A DNA stretch of 64,000 bases from Atherix ibis. Its lineage: Eukaryota > Arthropoda > Insecta > Diptera > Athericidae. The translations under genes were made by a program, and so were the position numbers. Of this stretch, positions 35,801-49,349 are shown piece by piece. How positions within the stretch are numbered: the first letter of the stretch is position 1; the number at the start of each line of letters is the position of its first letter. The DNA lies in NCBI GenBank assembly GCA_958298945.1, contig OY282609.1, positions 67,986,220 through 68,050,219 of the forward strand, in the 5' to 3' direction. Under the pieces are notes generated by a model. That model was not told the origin of the DNA, searched no databases, and saw only the letters and a list, made by a program, of their open reading frames with translations.

Positions 35801-37939
35801 TATTCAGCACCTATCCCTCTCCGTGCATTGTATTTTTTTTTTGGATTCTTTAAACTCTTTTCATCTCCTCTCTCCTCATATTTGAAATATTTTCATTTCA
35901 TATAAGGGACAGATTGTCGCGTTCAAGTGCATAAGTAACACGCTCAAGTTCACTTAGTTGTGTTCAGGTTCACACTATTCGACTAGGGGATTGGTTTATT
36001 TAAGGGTGCAATATGAAAATTCAATTTGGTGCCAAATTATTTGACACGGGCTATCATTGTATGGAGAATTTGTATGGGATTTTTCTATATGCTTTATTCG
36101 AAGGAGTTCTATATGGTGGATAATCCTACCTCCCGATACAGTATATATATTTGAGAGTTTTTTTTTTCTATCTGCTTTTCCAAATTCGAATGACAAGCTA
36201 TCGCAATATAGAGATTGTGTGAATATTTTATTCCATTAAAATTGTTAAATTGAATAATTCCTATTTGAAAATGTGAAGTACATATCGCAGAGACAGACGT
36301 CTGCATTCAATAAAAGGAGAATCCTGGTTATGGTACATGTATTTTATTATACATACACGTATATAAAAGCATTCTCATTTCATTCTAAGGGGTGTTGATT
36401 TAATTTCTTTAATGCGAAAAGTTTTGGGTATTAACGAGCATTAGATAAGGACTAAAAAGTGAATTTGTCTTTTATGATTTCTATTCTATTCAGTGTGGAA
36501 ATTTAATTTTAAATTAAATCGCTAATAATTGTAATTGTTTCAATTTATTATGAATTTTAATAATTGAAATTTTTAAATGGGGTGTGTGACGTATATGTCT
36601 TCATTTGTAAGGGGATTTTGTAATTGTTTTGTAATGAAAATTTTCTTTTGTAGATTTATTTTTTGTAATATTTTTATCTATGTACATGTATATTAATATT
36701 TTGGAAGCAAAATATTTTTTCCGAAATTCTCAATTAGAAAGCCTTTAATTCCAAATAAGAATTTATTTAAATATATTCAATTTTTTTTTATAATATTTTA
36801 ACAAATAACTTATTAAATTTATGCATAGTTTATACAAAAAAAGAATGCAAATTTATAAAAAAAATGTCCTTGAGATTTTTATATCAAATGCAATCAGCCT
36901 ACACTCTTACCATATAAAAAGAGAACCAAAAAAAACAGTAAAGAGAGTAACCCTTACAGAATATATAAAATCTTTTAATAAGCAATTCTTATACTTTGAT
37001 CCGTACAAGTACGGTAATAAACGTTTTCTCGCTCATCAATTTTACCTAACGATATGTGTATGCAAAAATCCCATTTTCTATGGTATAAAAGCGATTATAA
37101 TTTTCATTCGCAACTGGATAATGTTTACAGAGAAATTCGAGGGTGTCTGGAAAATTGGACAGAAAAGCATCTGCAAAACTGGACATAATGTAGAGTCAGA
37201 TGAATCCCTATTTCACTCCCATTATACGTCAGTAAATGTACGAATGTTAGTGTACTCATATGGCCGCAAGGCTCTCTGCCTTTTACTGGAACATAAATTT
37301 TGCTTAATCGTATGATTCGAATATGTTTTTGAACGTAGTTTTTGACTGCCTCTGGTACTATTTCACCACCTAGAATACGGCATTACCTATTCTTTTGAAT
37401 ATCTATAGCACCAAGTGAAAAAAAGAAATATAAATTTTAGCAAATACGAAAACGTATCCGTAGAGAAATTCACGTACATTCCTATTTTCAGATTATCCTT
37501 TTTAGTGTAATATTGTACACTGGTTTGGTTCACAGCCTAGGAAACTCTACGAACTCGTAGAAGATTACTTGACCAGATCTGTTTTCCAGATTCAAATGTG
37601 TGCATTCGAACTCCAACTCCAAATTGAAGTTCCATTCTCGATTATAAAATGCCATGTGTAGAAAACAGGGTTTGGCTCATATATTTTGTTAATTGGATCA
37701 TAATGCGAATTGGCCATTAATTTATGCTTCAGTTGAACCCAATTCATTTTGAAAATAGTTTAAATATTTCTAAAATTCTAATTTTTATACTCATTATCAT
37801 TTCTGTATTAATCCAATGTATATCAAATGATTAAAAACAGATTTTACTATCACCTTTTGAGCCGACACAACTGCAAAAATAATTAAAAACTCATTATGAA
37901 TACTTATCAAATATAAAATATACTTAATATACTAAAAAA
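32851..37939. other. 5-kb AT-rich spacer, no supported gene
   Basis: Two longer frames (35084-35500, 138 residues; 36821-37315, 164 residues) show no recognisable domain and have the composition expected of AT-rich chance frames. At 32852-32876 and about 33004-33027 a related segment (ATTTCCTGGTCTG, ATTTCTGGTCTGC) appears twice. A run of 13 G lies at 34617-34629. I see nothing else to name. Confidence 0.5.
34617..34629. repeat. G13 homopolymer
   Basis: Thirteen G in a row, followed by AGGGGAGGAG. It is unusual in such AT-rich surroundings and could form a G-quadruplex. Confidence 0.95.
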
Positions 37940-37949
37940 AAACTTTATA

Positions 37950-38895
37950 CAGAAAATTTTTACTGAAAATTATTTTTACTGAAAATTATTTTTACTGAAA
38001 ATTATTTTTACTGAAAATTATTTTTACTGAAAGTTATTTTTACTGAAAATTAGTTTTACTGAAAATTATTTTTACTGAAAATTATTTTTACTGAAAATTA
38101 TTTTTACTGAAAATTTTTTTTACTGACAATTATTTTTACTGAAAATTATTTTTACTGAAAATTATTTTTACTGAAAATTATTTTTACTGAAACTTATTTT
38201 TACTGAAAATTATTTTTACTGAAAATTATTTTAACTGAAAATTTTTTTTACTGAAAATTATTTTTACTGAAAATTATTTTTACTGAAAATTTTTTTTACC
38301 GAAAATTATTTTTACTGAAAATTATTTTTACTGAAAATTATTTTTACTGAAAATTATTTTTACTGAAAATTATTTTTACTGAAAATTTTTTTTACTGACA
38401 ATTATTTTTACTGAATATTATTTTTACTGACAATTTTTACTGAAAATTTTTACTGAAAATTTTTACTGAAAATTTTTACTGAAAATTTTTACTGAAAATT
38501 TTTACTGAAAATTTTTATTGAAAATTTTTACTGAAAATTTTTACTGAAAATTTTTACTGAAAATTTTTATTGAAAATTTTTACTGAAAATTTTTACTGAA
38601 AATTTTTACTGAACATTTTTTACTGAAATTTTTTACTGAACATTTTTTACTGAACATTTTTACTGAACATTTTTTACTGAAAATTTTTACTGAATATTTT
38701 TTACTGAAAATTTTTACTGAACATTTTTTACTGAAAATTTTTACTGAAAATTTTTACTGAAAATTTTTACTGAAAATTTTTACTGAAAATTTTTACTGAA
38801 AATTTTTACTGAAAATTTTTACTGAAAATTTTTACTGAAAATTTTTACTGAAAATTTTTACTGAAAATTTTTACTGAAAATTTTTACTGAAAATT
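37950..38895. repeat. Minisatellite array of 17-bp and 14-bp units with the TACTGAAAAT core
   Basis: The first half (to about 38420) is about 27 copies of TTTTTACTGAAAATTAT (17 bp). The second half is about 33 copies of TTTTTACTGAAAAT (14 bp), with ACATTTTTT variants between 38600 and 38730. The core TACTGAAAAT is shared with the 13-bp array at 20990-24432, and the orientation is the same. TAAAATATACTTAA just to the left (37916-37929) also matches the outer end of the Foldback-like element. No opposite arm is seen, so this may be a one-armed copy. Confidence 0.92.
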
Positions 38896-41800
38896 ATAAC
38901 ACTCACCAATCTTTTTAAGACCTATTTGAATAAATATTATTGTTCAATAGTTTTAAGTAATATAGAACAGGGAATATAAGGATTTTATTAAAAGCAAAGT
39001 AAATTCAATAAAGCTTGAAGCAAACTTATTGTAATCATAAGTTGCCTTTAGTTAGATTATTAGTTTCTGAAGGAATGAATATATCTATATATTTGCAGAT
39101 AAAAATATTCGTGTTTATAACAATTCCATTTCTATTTTAGTTTTGCAGAAGTGCTTGAAGGACGCTAATGTGCTAGTATATGTACAACTATTTCAATACA
39201 CTCCTTTATGAATCGTTATATTCGTGCATGTAGAATGTTACGATTTCAGTAAGCGTACGAGCTACACATCTCCGACTCCATATTGTTGATTCTATGAGTA
39301 AATGGCCGCTGTGCCCATTTTCTATCTGAATCTATGATATTATTAGTAGATGTATACATTCTCGAATGTCCATTTCAAGTCCAAGTGTGGCATGGTTAAA
39401 GGTATCTTTTTATAAGCAAGATTTATGGTAGTTGTATGTATTAATATTTGTCATATACATTCGTACGAAATGCCGAATATTTCGGTTTTATGCTGACCAC
39501 TCACTCTAGCGAATTGAATCGAAAGCAATGTGTATCCACCGCCTCCTTTATACGTGCGTCGTTATTCGATGAATTTGTGTGCAGTTAAGCGTTGTCGTCG
39601 TGGACCAAGCAAAAGATATTAGTCCCTTATACATGTGACCCATCGAAGGGAGTTGCTAGGATACCACTAATAATAATCTCATATGCTTGACCATAGAAAA
39701 TGGTTACATCGAACGGTTCTCTGCTAGACAAAAACAAACAAAGTACAACCCACCCACATATTGAATAGACAACATAAATATCAGTTTTATCCATATCTCG
39801 GGATGGTCATATCCATATCTATTCAATTGTGTACACAACAGATATAGCTATTGGGATTTAAAAGATATAATTTTATATGTGTATGAGTGTGTGCCATTTA
39901 CTGGAACTTCGGAGAACGTCATACAAAAGTATATATTTAAGTTTGCAGCAGAATGCTTCATGTCCAATGGAGATAGCTGAACGCAGACTCAACGGAAATC
40001 GAACGGAATCGAAAGCGACCGAGTAGGAAATGTCCTGAAGTGGACACAGACATAGTGGACTGAACTAAAATGTTCATCGCGTTTCAATGGGAAGTGTTAG
40101 TTTTCCATCAACGTGAGGTCATCCGGTTGGTCGTTACTGTATGTGGATGATAATAATTATGGGAATGATGGGCACCGCATCGACGAAACACAAGATTTTC
40201 TCCCTCTCAGCTCTTGGGCTTTTCTTATGTGAAGTACCATCTCATCTTCGGTTCTGGGTGCCTTTAACTAGAATACTTAACCTTTTACTGCTAGTGTTTA
40301 CCCAAAAAAATTGAGAGACCATATTTTTAATAGTGTTTTCATATTTGCTTGTATCTATTCGGAAATTCGTGCATCAAATTTTGCAAGCTCTACCAATTGT
40401 TTCTTAATAGTCAAACGTCCGAGCGCACATATCTAAAATAACTGGCTTAAGTGTTAACCCTTTTACAATAAGCATAGAATAAAATTGGTCATGCTTTCAT
40501 CAGCATAGGTAAAAAAATACTCATAATAACAAAATAAAGTAGTAAATAAGGGAGTTTCATTTCTATCGAAGCTTTTTATATGCTCAGGGGTTAATATTGT
40601 TACTCGCAATTCGAAGATAAAATAAAACCATTTCTACCACTGGTGAAACTAGGACACTTATTTACTTACGCAACTAATAAAAATTTTATATAAAATCTTT
40701 AAGACACAATTTTTAAGGTACATTTATTTACGTTAACCAGAAATCTCATAATATAATTTCATAATAAAAAAGGAAAAAAAATTAAGTAAAATATTTGTTA
40801 TAAATATTCAAGGATCTCTTTCAATTTTTCTTCAACTATTACGGTTTAGGGCCATCGTTCAAAATGTTTATCCTAAATCCTTAATATCCTATCGTTAATT
40901 TTGAATTACAATTACGAAATAATGCAAAATAGATAAAATCATATAGTTAAATTAGAAGGAAACAAAAAATTATCAAACTTCTTGGTAGCTTGTTTATAAT
41001 TGTCTTTTCAAAATCGCTATTGGGGTGTTCGAGTCCGGAAAAGATTGCAAGTAATCTTCTGATAAGACGGAAATTAAGAAAAGCTTGAGGAAAAAAAAAT
41101 TAAAAAGTCCCTATTAACTTCCTTTTATTTGAAACTTTTCTTTTTCTTCATTTTTAAAATATACCATCACAATTAGCTAGAAACCAACGAAATCTGAAAA
41201 ATGTTTAACAGGAAAATATTTCCATCTACATCGAAATGACACAACAAATGAAACTTGGCAGGACTCTTTAGAATTGAGAATTAAGAAAAATATTTTTTTT
41301 TATAATTATTTACTAATCTTATATGTGTATGTATATGTATTTATAGTCAAATAGGAAAGCCTAGATCTGTAAGACTGTTCGTTCAAGTCTACGCATATAA
41401 TATCCGCGATTAAAAATTCACCCTTTAAAAAAATAAACGGAATAATTAAGTTCAACAAAGAATATTGTAGAATCAGTTTTTCAAATAAAGAAAAAAAAAG
41501 CAATAAAAATTAAACAGATACGACAAGCGTTACATTGTCAGTGGAATGGGGGGACGGGAGAGTGGTTGGGTTTGGGTGTTATCAAGTAAAAGGACAATTG
41601 TAAAAGACAAAATGTGCAGGTTCAAAGGACATAGGATAAGACAGAATAAACGAATCAACAAAAGAAGATGTTATTTATTCCGAGGGGATGTTAAACAATC
41701 GCTTTTTAGATTTCGCCTATTAAGATTTCAATGTATTTAAATCCAATGAAAGCGAGACGAAAAGGACATTAATGGTGGATACTAACAAAATATTCTAAGC

Positions 41801-43015
41801 AATAGAAAAAAAAATACAAAAGAATGGAATTATATAAAAAAAAAAAATAGAAGAGACCACTGTATAAAAAGGACGAACAGGATAAACAAAATTATATTTG
41901 GGTGTGAAAACAATAAAGTGTAGAAGAGAAAAAAATTATATAACACCAAAGGACGAAATCGTACAAGAAAATGTGGCTGGATTAGTAGTGAGCACTATGG
42001 GTGGATGAGTTCTGCCATCCCAATGGGTCGAGCATATCGAGAATTAAATTTACGTTGGAAGACAAATTACCAATTTATATTCAGAATGTGTAAAAAATAT
42101 TGATATTCGAAATTGATCGAAATTCATTTTGATTTTGAGTGAGTATTAGTTTTTGCTTGTTTCTGTGGTAGTAACCAATCGTCACCACAATTCGATTGTT
42201 ATCTTATTTGTAAGTGAATGCAATATTTTAAAGGATACGAAAAAAATTGATTAGAAACTAAACAAAAAATCAAAATGGTGGTAAAATTCCATTGTTTTTT
42301 GTTGTTGTTTTTTTTTGGTCACAACTACTAATAAAATATTAAGGTTTGAAAAAAATCTCTTTCATGGTAAATGTTTTTTTTTTTTTATTTAAAAATTCAG
42401 GTACTTACTTGAAATTAGAAAAGAAAAATAGTCAATTTGTTTAGATGCCAAACGTTAATACTTCTGATAGTGTTGATAATTTTGAATTTTGAATTCTAGA
42501 CAAGATTTGCAAATAAGGAATACTCAAAATGGGGAATCACGTTTTTACAATTGAAATAATTCAGATTATACACAGTGTGGTAATCGTTTGTAATGATAAT
42601 AATTGTCTTTGTTTTCATTTTTATCTTAAATGTTTTGCCAGAGTCTGTTATGAATACCAAATAGGTGGTCTAACGTTCTAAGGTCCTTTGAATCCGAATA
42701 GGTGAGATAGTATTTTAAATATTATCCAAAATGGCCGAGCTTTAATCTGCTGCTTCTACTCGTACTTTTTGAACAAGTACACATTGTCACATAAAAATTA
42801 TAAAAATTAATTTCATATTCTAATTTTTATTAAAATCTTAAAATTTTGATTTTATTTCTATTTAAAAATGGAATTTTCTAAATTTTTACTATAACAAAAA
42901 AAAATTGTAATCTAAAATTAACATTTTTAAATTAAACTGTTTCTTGTGAAAAGCAATTAAAATTTAAATATGTATAATAAAATAAGGGCTTATCCAACTA
43001 ATGCTTTTAAATTTT
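38896..43015. other. 4.1-kb AT-rich spacer, no gene seen
   Basis: No domain, RNA gene or element end was recognised. The open frames at 41306-41503 and 41546-41740 are short and lack family resemblance. Confidence 0.5.
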
Positions 43016-43019
43016 AAAC

Positions 43020-43560
43020 TAGATAAAACACTCGAGTCTCCTTGAGGTAATTTTAGATGACTTTTTCGTACATTTCGGATTGTAATTTGGTCATTACTTG
43101 AATGTTGTTGATTTTGAAAGTTTGAGCATTATTTACGAAAATGCAATATTTTGCATGGCCTTGCAATAAAATGTTAAATACCATCAAATCACATAATCTT
43201 TCATCACCAAAATGTTGAAATCACGCGTATTGGGGAGTTTTTGCTCAATAAAGCCAAAATTTGTCAAGTTGTTTGGCTTGAAGCGCCGTCTTGCTAAAAC
43301 CACATATAGTCTTGATTAAAACATTGAATTTAGTTAAAAAAATAACGGTAATTGCGCTCAGAAATAATGGTAATACTCCCCCCTTATTCATTTGCGAAAA
43401 AATATGGGCAAATGGCACCTTTAGAACAAAATGCTCACTTTTTGGGAACACCATGGCTTCCCCATAATCAGCATATATGACAATTTTGCATAGTAACGTA
43501 TTCATTGAGCTAGAAAAAAGCCTCATTGCTGAAAAAAATTAATCGTGGCTATGGCACTTG
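43020..43560 (-). mobile_element. Tc1-like (DDE_3) transposon relic 2
   Basis: On the minus strand, from about 43535, one frame reads FFSNEAFF, a stop, then LNEYVTMQNCHI. This is the first catalytic block with aspartate changed to asparagine. Other frames follow with LSAITVIFLTKFNVLIKTIC and KQLDKFWLY (43245-43526). Downstream CDLMVFNILLQGHAKYCIFV corresponds to the third-aspartate block, where the aspartate is lost. KINNIQVMTKLQSEMYEKVI and NYLKE are the usual C terminus. The order matches relics 1 and 3, so all three are one family. A flank motif (GCTGTACTTTCTGAACCAC at 43665-43683) recurs with changes near 57900. Confidence 0.62.
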
Positions 43561-46500
43561 GTAGAAATTTTTTATAATTTTTAAGGGGTTATTCGTTTAT
43601 TAAACGGCCCATAATATAAAATATCAAATTTTCAACTTAACAAACGCTACATTCAATGGCAGAGCTGTACTTTCTGAACCACAAAAAGGATATCGCTTCA
43701 TTAAAATTACAAAATTATAAAATATATAAGAAAAAGTAAATATTGTAACATAAACCACTCACGTTTCTCGTTATATAAAATAATATTTTCTTTTTTTCGT
43801 AACTTTTCGTAGTATAAGAAATTCGTCCTCCATTTATTCATTTGTTAACAGAAATTTATTTTATTTTCAAAAAAAAAATGCACTTGTATTAAGAATATTG
43901 GATTCTTATATCCCTTACTCTCTTGTATTTTTATACTTCCTCCCTCAAGCTCATTGAATATAATTCAGAATTCCCCTCACAACAAGAGAAATTCCTTCTA
44001 AATATCCACCATATTCCAATATAAAAACACGGTGGGCGGTCGGTCGGTTATATGGTGGCTTCAGATACTCGGTCTGTCAGTTATGGTTAAAAATGAACAC
44101 CAGATGAAAACGCCAAATGAAAAAAGGACGAAAAAGAATAACAGAAAATTACGCAAAAGATTGTTCATTATATTCGGGTTGTAGGAGGTGTTTTTGAGGA
44201 GGAAAAAGGCAACGAACAAGTCAAAGACGATGATGACAAGGATTCTCTATGCTGTAACTATTTTATGGATATTAGAGGGAGAAAATTGGTGGATGGGCCA
44301 GTCACAGCTTTGGCACGCTTTCTCTGTTATACTAAATGTTATGGGTTATTCAAAAGGGAGCACTCCTTGGTGCCAATAGTAGGTGTGAGATGGCTGGTTT
44401 GGTTGGTGTTAGCTTGAATAGATTTTTGGTATGGCTATGGAGTGATAGGCGCCGACGTGGGGGCCAAGTTTAATTTGTTTCCAAAGCAATTTAAGGGATT
44501 TTAGCAATTTATGTTGTTTGTCAATTTTAATGAAAATTTTATTGCGCTTATATCGGATAGATTGGATCCAAAGCGTTTCCAGCTTGTCTTGGGATCAGTC
44601 TATATAGTTGGCCTCATACTCAGCATGTTTGGTGACGTTAGCTGATGGTATTTCTATCAAAGATGTGGTTCCTATTGATGCTATCGCTTGCTTTGACTGT
44701 TACTAATATTATTCCTAGTGATGGAAATGGTTGATAGATTCATAGTTTCTTGTATTCTCACATATATGTGTAGAAAGAATGTGTTGATATTCTGATAGTA
44801 TGATCTAACTCTTGTTCTGAATACGAATATATTTTGTTGTATAAGACAGTTGATACTATATTCCTGTTATTATTCCATCCTGCTGTTTTGACTACTATTG
44901 ATTGTAGCTTTACTTCAACTCCTGTCGTCACTGTTGATATTCAACTGTGACTCCTACCAATTCCTTTGAGTTGTCGACTATACACTGAAAGATACGCTAA
45001 GACTAATATTGGATTTTACTAAGATTTATTGGATCCAACAGCAGGGAGTATTAAACACGTATATTTTTATGTTATTTTATATCAGATTGTCTAGGCTATA
45101 TAATATTAAACAAATTCAATAACAACTATTCGAATTATCTTAGCAATTATTCTTGAATATATTTTTGCAATTATGTATCCGATAAATAACATCTAAACCA
45201 AATTTATTTCAACTTTAATAAATTATTGTAATTTTTCTTTCAATTTTTGAAATTTTTTTTAAATAATATTATTTAAATTTTACACTTTTCTTTTGTCTAT
45301 TTTTTTTTTTAATATATTATAAAATAAAATTAATACTTAATTTTCAGGACACAATACGACAAAAATAAATTTTGATAAAATATATTCATGAGAAAATTCT
45401 GTTTTTAAATATTCTTAACGATCCTTCACCTGCGCAAAAATTTGCTACAACACCTAAGAAATTTTATTAAACCAAATTTCAAACTCTATGCAGATAAATT
45501 CTTTTTTGGAAAAAAAAGTACTTACTCATATAATAGATTATATGTATGTATTTAAAATTATATTTACCAGTTACATTTACATTTACAATAAAAAGGATTC
45601 AATTAATTTAAAATCCAATTTTAATTACAAAACTCAAATAATTCAGTGAAATTTTAAGCAATTTTGCACGTTACGTTTACAGGATTTTGTGAAAATATTT
45701 GTTAAATGAACGGACGAACGAAGGAATAAAATGGGAAATTGTCTGTCGGAAAGCTTTTGGAAGGAATTGGTTATTTATGATTGTGTTCGTATATTCTTAT
45801 GCCTTTATATTAACACCAATGCAGAATTCTTTGTACAAAAGTTATTAATGATAGTCAAAAGTAGGAGGGTACATTTCTTCGTATATTCTCTAACTCTCAT
45901 GACATTACAAAATGACTTTGGTGAACTTTGATCATTGCTAACGTCGCAAATATTGATAATTCACAGACGTAAAAATCCTTATCCTTTTTAGTATTTCCCT
46001 ACTTCCTGTACTAAGATATTATTACTGTAATATACCATATACTATTCACATATATTTCGAACTACAAGGTTTAAATGAATAGAAAAAGACACATCCAGTC
46101 GTTGCGATACGCATTATGATATTATGGATAAGAATAAGGTAAAATTTTCTTTTCATACAAGACTTGGGGTGGTAAAATGTCATTAAAATAATCAACCAGA
46201 AGCCTAGCTGCCTAAAAAGTTTAGGAAAATTGCTACGTAAATAAACAGTCAAGAAATTAAAATGAAAGAATGAATTTGTACGCGACAAGGGCATACTTTT
46301 ACACGTCTTGATGTTCATCTTAATTTCAATTTTCATCAACCCTTGTATTATTATTACATTATGGCAGGAATATAATGTGCCTTCAATCTTCACATACTTT
46401 GTTAATATCATCTATTTTCATATCCATGTACACTAAGATAAATATGAGTTGCTTAAGGATGCTCCAATTCTCGTGAATTACAATTTTAACATTGAGGAAA

Positions 46501-47963
46501 TAATTTTATCTAACAAAATAGGGGATTGTTACCACTTTTTACATTTGAACATGAATAAATACGGAAGGAGCATTATGAAATGACGACGGGAAAGCATTGA
46601 CTAGGTGGTAAGGAGAGTATCCTTAAAAGGGTTGTTAGTGTACACCGTTTTCTATCTATGGATGCAGTTAAATAGATTGTCATGATTTGAGACCACGAAC
46701 AAATTCCGACGCTTAGGAATAATGCTTACCTCTGGAAGACACATGTCATATGAGTAGTTTTTAGCCGATAAGTTTAACCCTTTTATACCCAGAATCGTCT
46801 AATGTTACAAATTCATTACGACTCATGAGGTGAATCACGAGCCACAGTCTCCTTTTATATCATACTTCGCATGTATGTGTATATGTATGTGCGCATCAAA
46901 TTTATAGGTGGCAGTTTCATTCCATTAGTACGATCTCCATATAAACGGTTTTGGTAAAAATTCTCCACATCCCAGTTAAGTAGTAGGAAAAAAAACAACA
47001 AAAACTCTACCCAATCTTTGCCTACTTCATCTCATAATTGCACAACGAACATATTTGTCACACAAAAACCTCATGCCTTATGGAACGATTTAATCAGATA
47101 TGTATGTACTCTTTTATAAGCGAATATAAGTGTAACATTAACACACGTGAATGAATCTATTAAATCTGTCTCCCACCCGCTTTCGTTCTACCCTTATACC
47201 AGTTTATGAATGGGGTTAAAAGAAGAGGCGTCTTCATAAGTGAATTAACTGATCCATTCAATATGTTTGCACTTATTAAATTTTTCATTTCTTTTATTAG
47301 CACATAAAGTGTAAAAGTTTGTTACTCCTCTTTTGCAGATATTTTCAATGATTTTCTTTTTCTTTATTGTTGTTGCTATAAATATCTCTCTATGCAAACA
47401 CCAACTATAGTAAATTATAAATGGCCCTTCCTTAGAGAGGCATTCGTATTCATACTCGTATACTACAATATAATATAATAAAAATTATCTAAATTAAAAT
47501 TAAAATAAAAACACTCTAAAATTTGGATGAGTGTTCTGAAAATTGTAAAATTGCTTTTAGGATTTTCGAAAAGGTTAGTGTTACTTTAATTCATATTAGG
47601 AGGGTGAATATCTATCCTCTTTGAAGGTTCTTATGTCATTCTTACTTTTATTGTCATTTTATAAAGAAAGAATTTAGAAAATTAATCTCGAAGTTATATG
47701 AGATTGAGGCTTTTTAAATATTCAATATTTTTTAACATACATTGTCAGCGAATCCTTTAAAGTTTTTACTTTTAAAAAAATGGAATACTAGACGAAGAAA
47801 ATATTTTTTTTATATCTAATTCTATATTTTGTTTATTACACAAAACTCTCAAAAACATGAAAACTGGATTCTTAAATATATTGTTTAGTATTAGGACTTA
47901 TCGAAGCACCGGGCATATTTTACTCCCCTCCTTTTATAAAATTTTAACTGCGACATATGTAGA
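43561..47963. other. 4.4-kb AT-rich spacer, no gene seen
   Basis: The open frames (44188-44379; 46046-46411, 121 residues) have no recognisable domain. I see no repeats or element ends apart from the possible Tc1-like flank near 43600-43690. Confidence 0.5.
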
Positions 47964-48097
47964 AAAGGAAAGAGTGGATCCGCGAGTTAACCTGGACTCA
48001 AATAGAAAAACGAAGAAAGCTGAAAAGTCTACTCAAAACTGATCAAACCCGCAAGGAAAGGCACCATCTACAGACGAGGTACAACCTTGCTCAAAAG

Positions 48098-48883
48098 ATG
48101 ATCAAACGCATGGCAAGGGATGACAAGTGGAACTACTTCAACGGAATAGCCAGCGAAGCAGAAGCCGCTGCACACCGGAGCGATATCCGCAGTGTCTATG
48201 CATCAATTCGCAAACTATCCGAAAAAAGAACACCCTCACTGCCACCACTTAAGGACAAAGACGGTCAAGCTCTCTCCACTTATGAAGAACAACTCGACCG
48301 CGGGAAGAAATTCTTCTCAGAATCCCTTCCAGTAGCTCCAGAATTCCATCCTCCTCCTCCAGTGATGCGCAGAAACCCACGAAGATCCATCCCAACAACA
48401 CCGCCCACGATTATGGAGATCACAACGGCAGTCAACAAGCATAAGAACAGCAAAGCACCCGGACCTGACAACCTGGCTCCAGAAGTTCTGAAGTTTGACC
48501 CGCCACTCCTGGCCTCGCTGTTGCATCCTATAATCGCAGAAACCTGGACACAATGCCACTTCCCGGACAGCTGGAAAGAAGGAGTAATTATCACCATCCC
48601 GAAGAAAGGTGACCGTCGCGATTGCAAAAACTGGAGGGGAATCACTCTGCTGAACACCATCCAGAATCTAATCGCCTCAATCATCCTGACTCGCATCACT
48701 CCAACAGTGGAAAGTGCCCTTCGCAACGAGCAGTCTGGCTTTAGACCAAACCGCTCCTGTATTGATCACATTAACAGCCTAAGAATGATCATTGAACAGT
48801 CGAACGAATGGAACAGGCCGCTCTATCTTCTCTTCGTTGACGTCGAAAGAGCCTTCGACATGATTTCTTGCGACGCTATCTAG
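48098..48883 (+). pseudogene. Reverse transcriptase core of RTE-like copy 2, open for 261 codons
   Basis: This is the longest clean reading frame of the element. It starts in the linker (MIKRMARDDKWNYFNGIASE), passes SVYASIRKLSEKRTPSLPPL, then APGPDNLAPEVLKFDPPLLA, FPDSWKEGVIITIPKKGDRR, QSGFRPNRSCIDHINSL and YLLFVDVERAFDMIS with the first catalytic aspartate (residues about 245-258). The frame ends at a TAG (48881-48883) just before the hairpin at 48899, so the palm domain is cut before the YADD box. The methionine at 48098 is internal to the original protein. Confidence 0.85.
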
Positions 48884-48898
48884 AGTGCTCTGGCTGAA

Positions 48899-48940
48899 CT
48901 AGGCAACCCACAGGCCATCATCGGCCTGTGGGTTGCCTAG
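48899..48940. repeat. Perfect 18-bp inverted repeat in RTE-like copy 2
   Basis: The arms CTAGGCAACCCACAGGCC and its exact complement enclose ATCATC. In copy 1 (near 1469-1500, minus strand) the sequence reads through the first arm and the ATCATC into different coding sequence. The second arm is therefore a newly made inverted copy, not an original part of the element. Confidence 0.93.
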
Positions 48941-48992
48941 TCGTCCGAGAATTATACCGTGAGGCCTCGTCCGAGAACTATACCGTGAGGCC
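48941..48992. repeat. 26-bp tandem duplication in RTE-like copy 2
   Basis: Two copies of a 26-base unit (TCGTCCGAGAA then TATACCGTGAGGCC with one variable base) lie at 48941-48966 and 48967-48992. Copy 1 has a single related unit. The duplication directly follows the inverted repeat. Confidence 0.93.
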
Positions 48993-49001
48993 CCGTGTAG
49001 A

Positions 49002-49331
49002 GTGCGCTTCAAAGGACGAAACAGCGATCCATTCAACATCTCGAGAGGAGTCAGGCAGGGTTGCGTAATCTCGCCTATCCTCTTCATAATCGCCCTAGTC
49101 CTAGTCCTTCAGCGCACTAACAACACAGCCAGCAACGGTATCCAGTGGACACTGCGTGAAAAGCTCCACGACCTGGACTACGCCGACGACATATGCCTCA
49201 TGTCCCACACCTTCAACGGCATTCAGGAGAAACGGAATGCTCTGGCCTCCAACGCCGAAGAAGTGGGAATGAGAATCAACATCAAGAAGACCAAATTGAT
49301 GCGTATCGGCGAACCTGCGAGAGGCCCTTGA
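49002..49331 (+). pseudogene. Reverse transcriptase YADD region of RTE-like copy 2
   Basis: The frame gives MRFKGRNSDPFNISRGVRQG, CVISPILFIIALVLVLQRTN, then LHDLDYADDICLMSHTFNGI, with the catalytic YADD at about residues 69-72. It continues with NALASNAEEVGMRINIKKTK and stops after MRIGEPARGP, where a one-base change of frame begins. In an intact element this would continue the 48098-48883 frame. The duplicated segment at 48899-48992 separates them. Confidence 0.85.
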
Positions 49332-49349
49332 TGCTACACGGTACCCAAG

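Noticed and set aside
36821..37315. 164-codon open frame, plus strand
   Set aside because: No recognisable domain, no splice or promoter context, and composition like other AT-rich chance frames.
41546..41740. Basic 64-codon frame, plus strand
   Set aside because: Arginine and lysine richness comes from purine-rich DNA; no domain seen.
46046..46411. 121-codon open frame, minus strand
   Set aside because: No domain and no supporting context.
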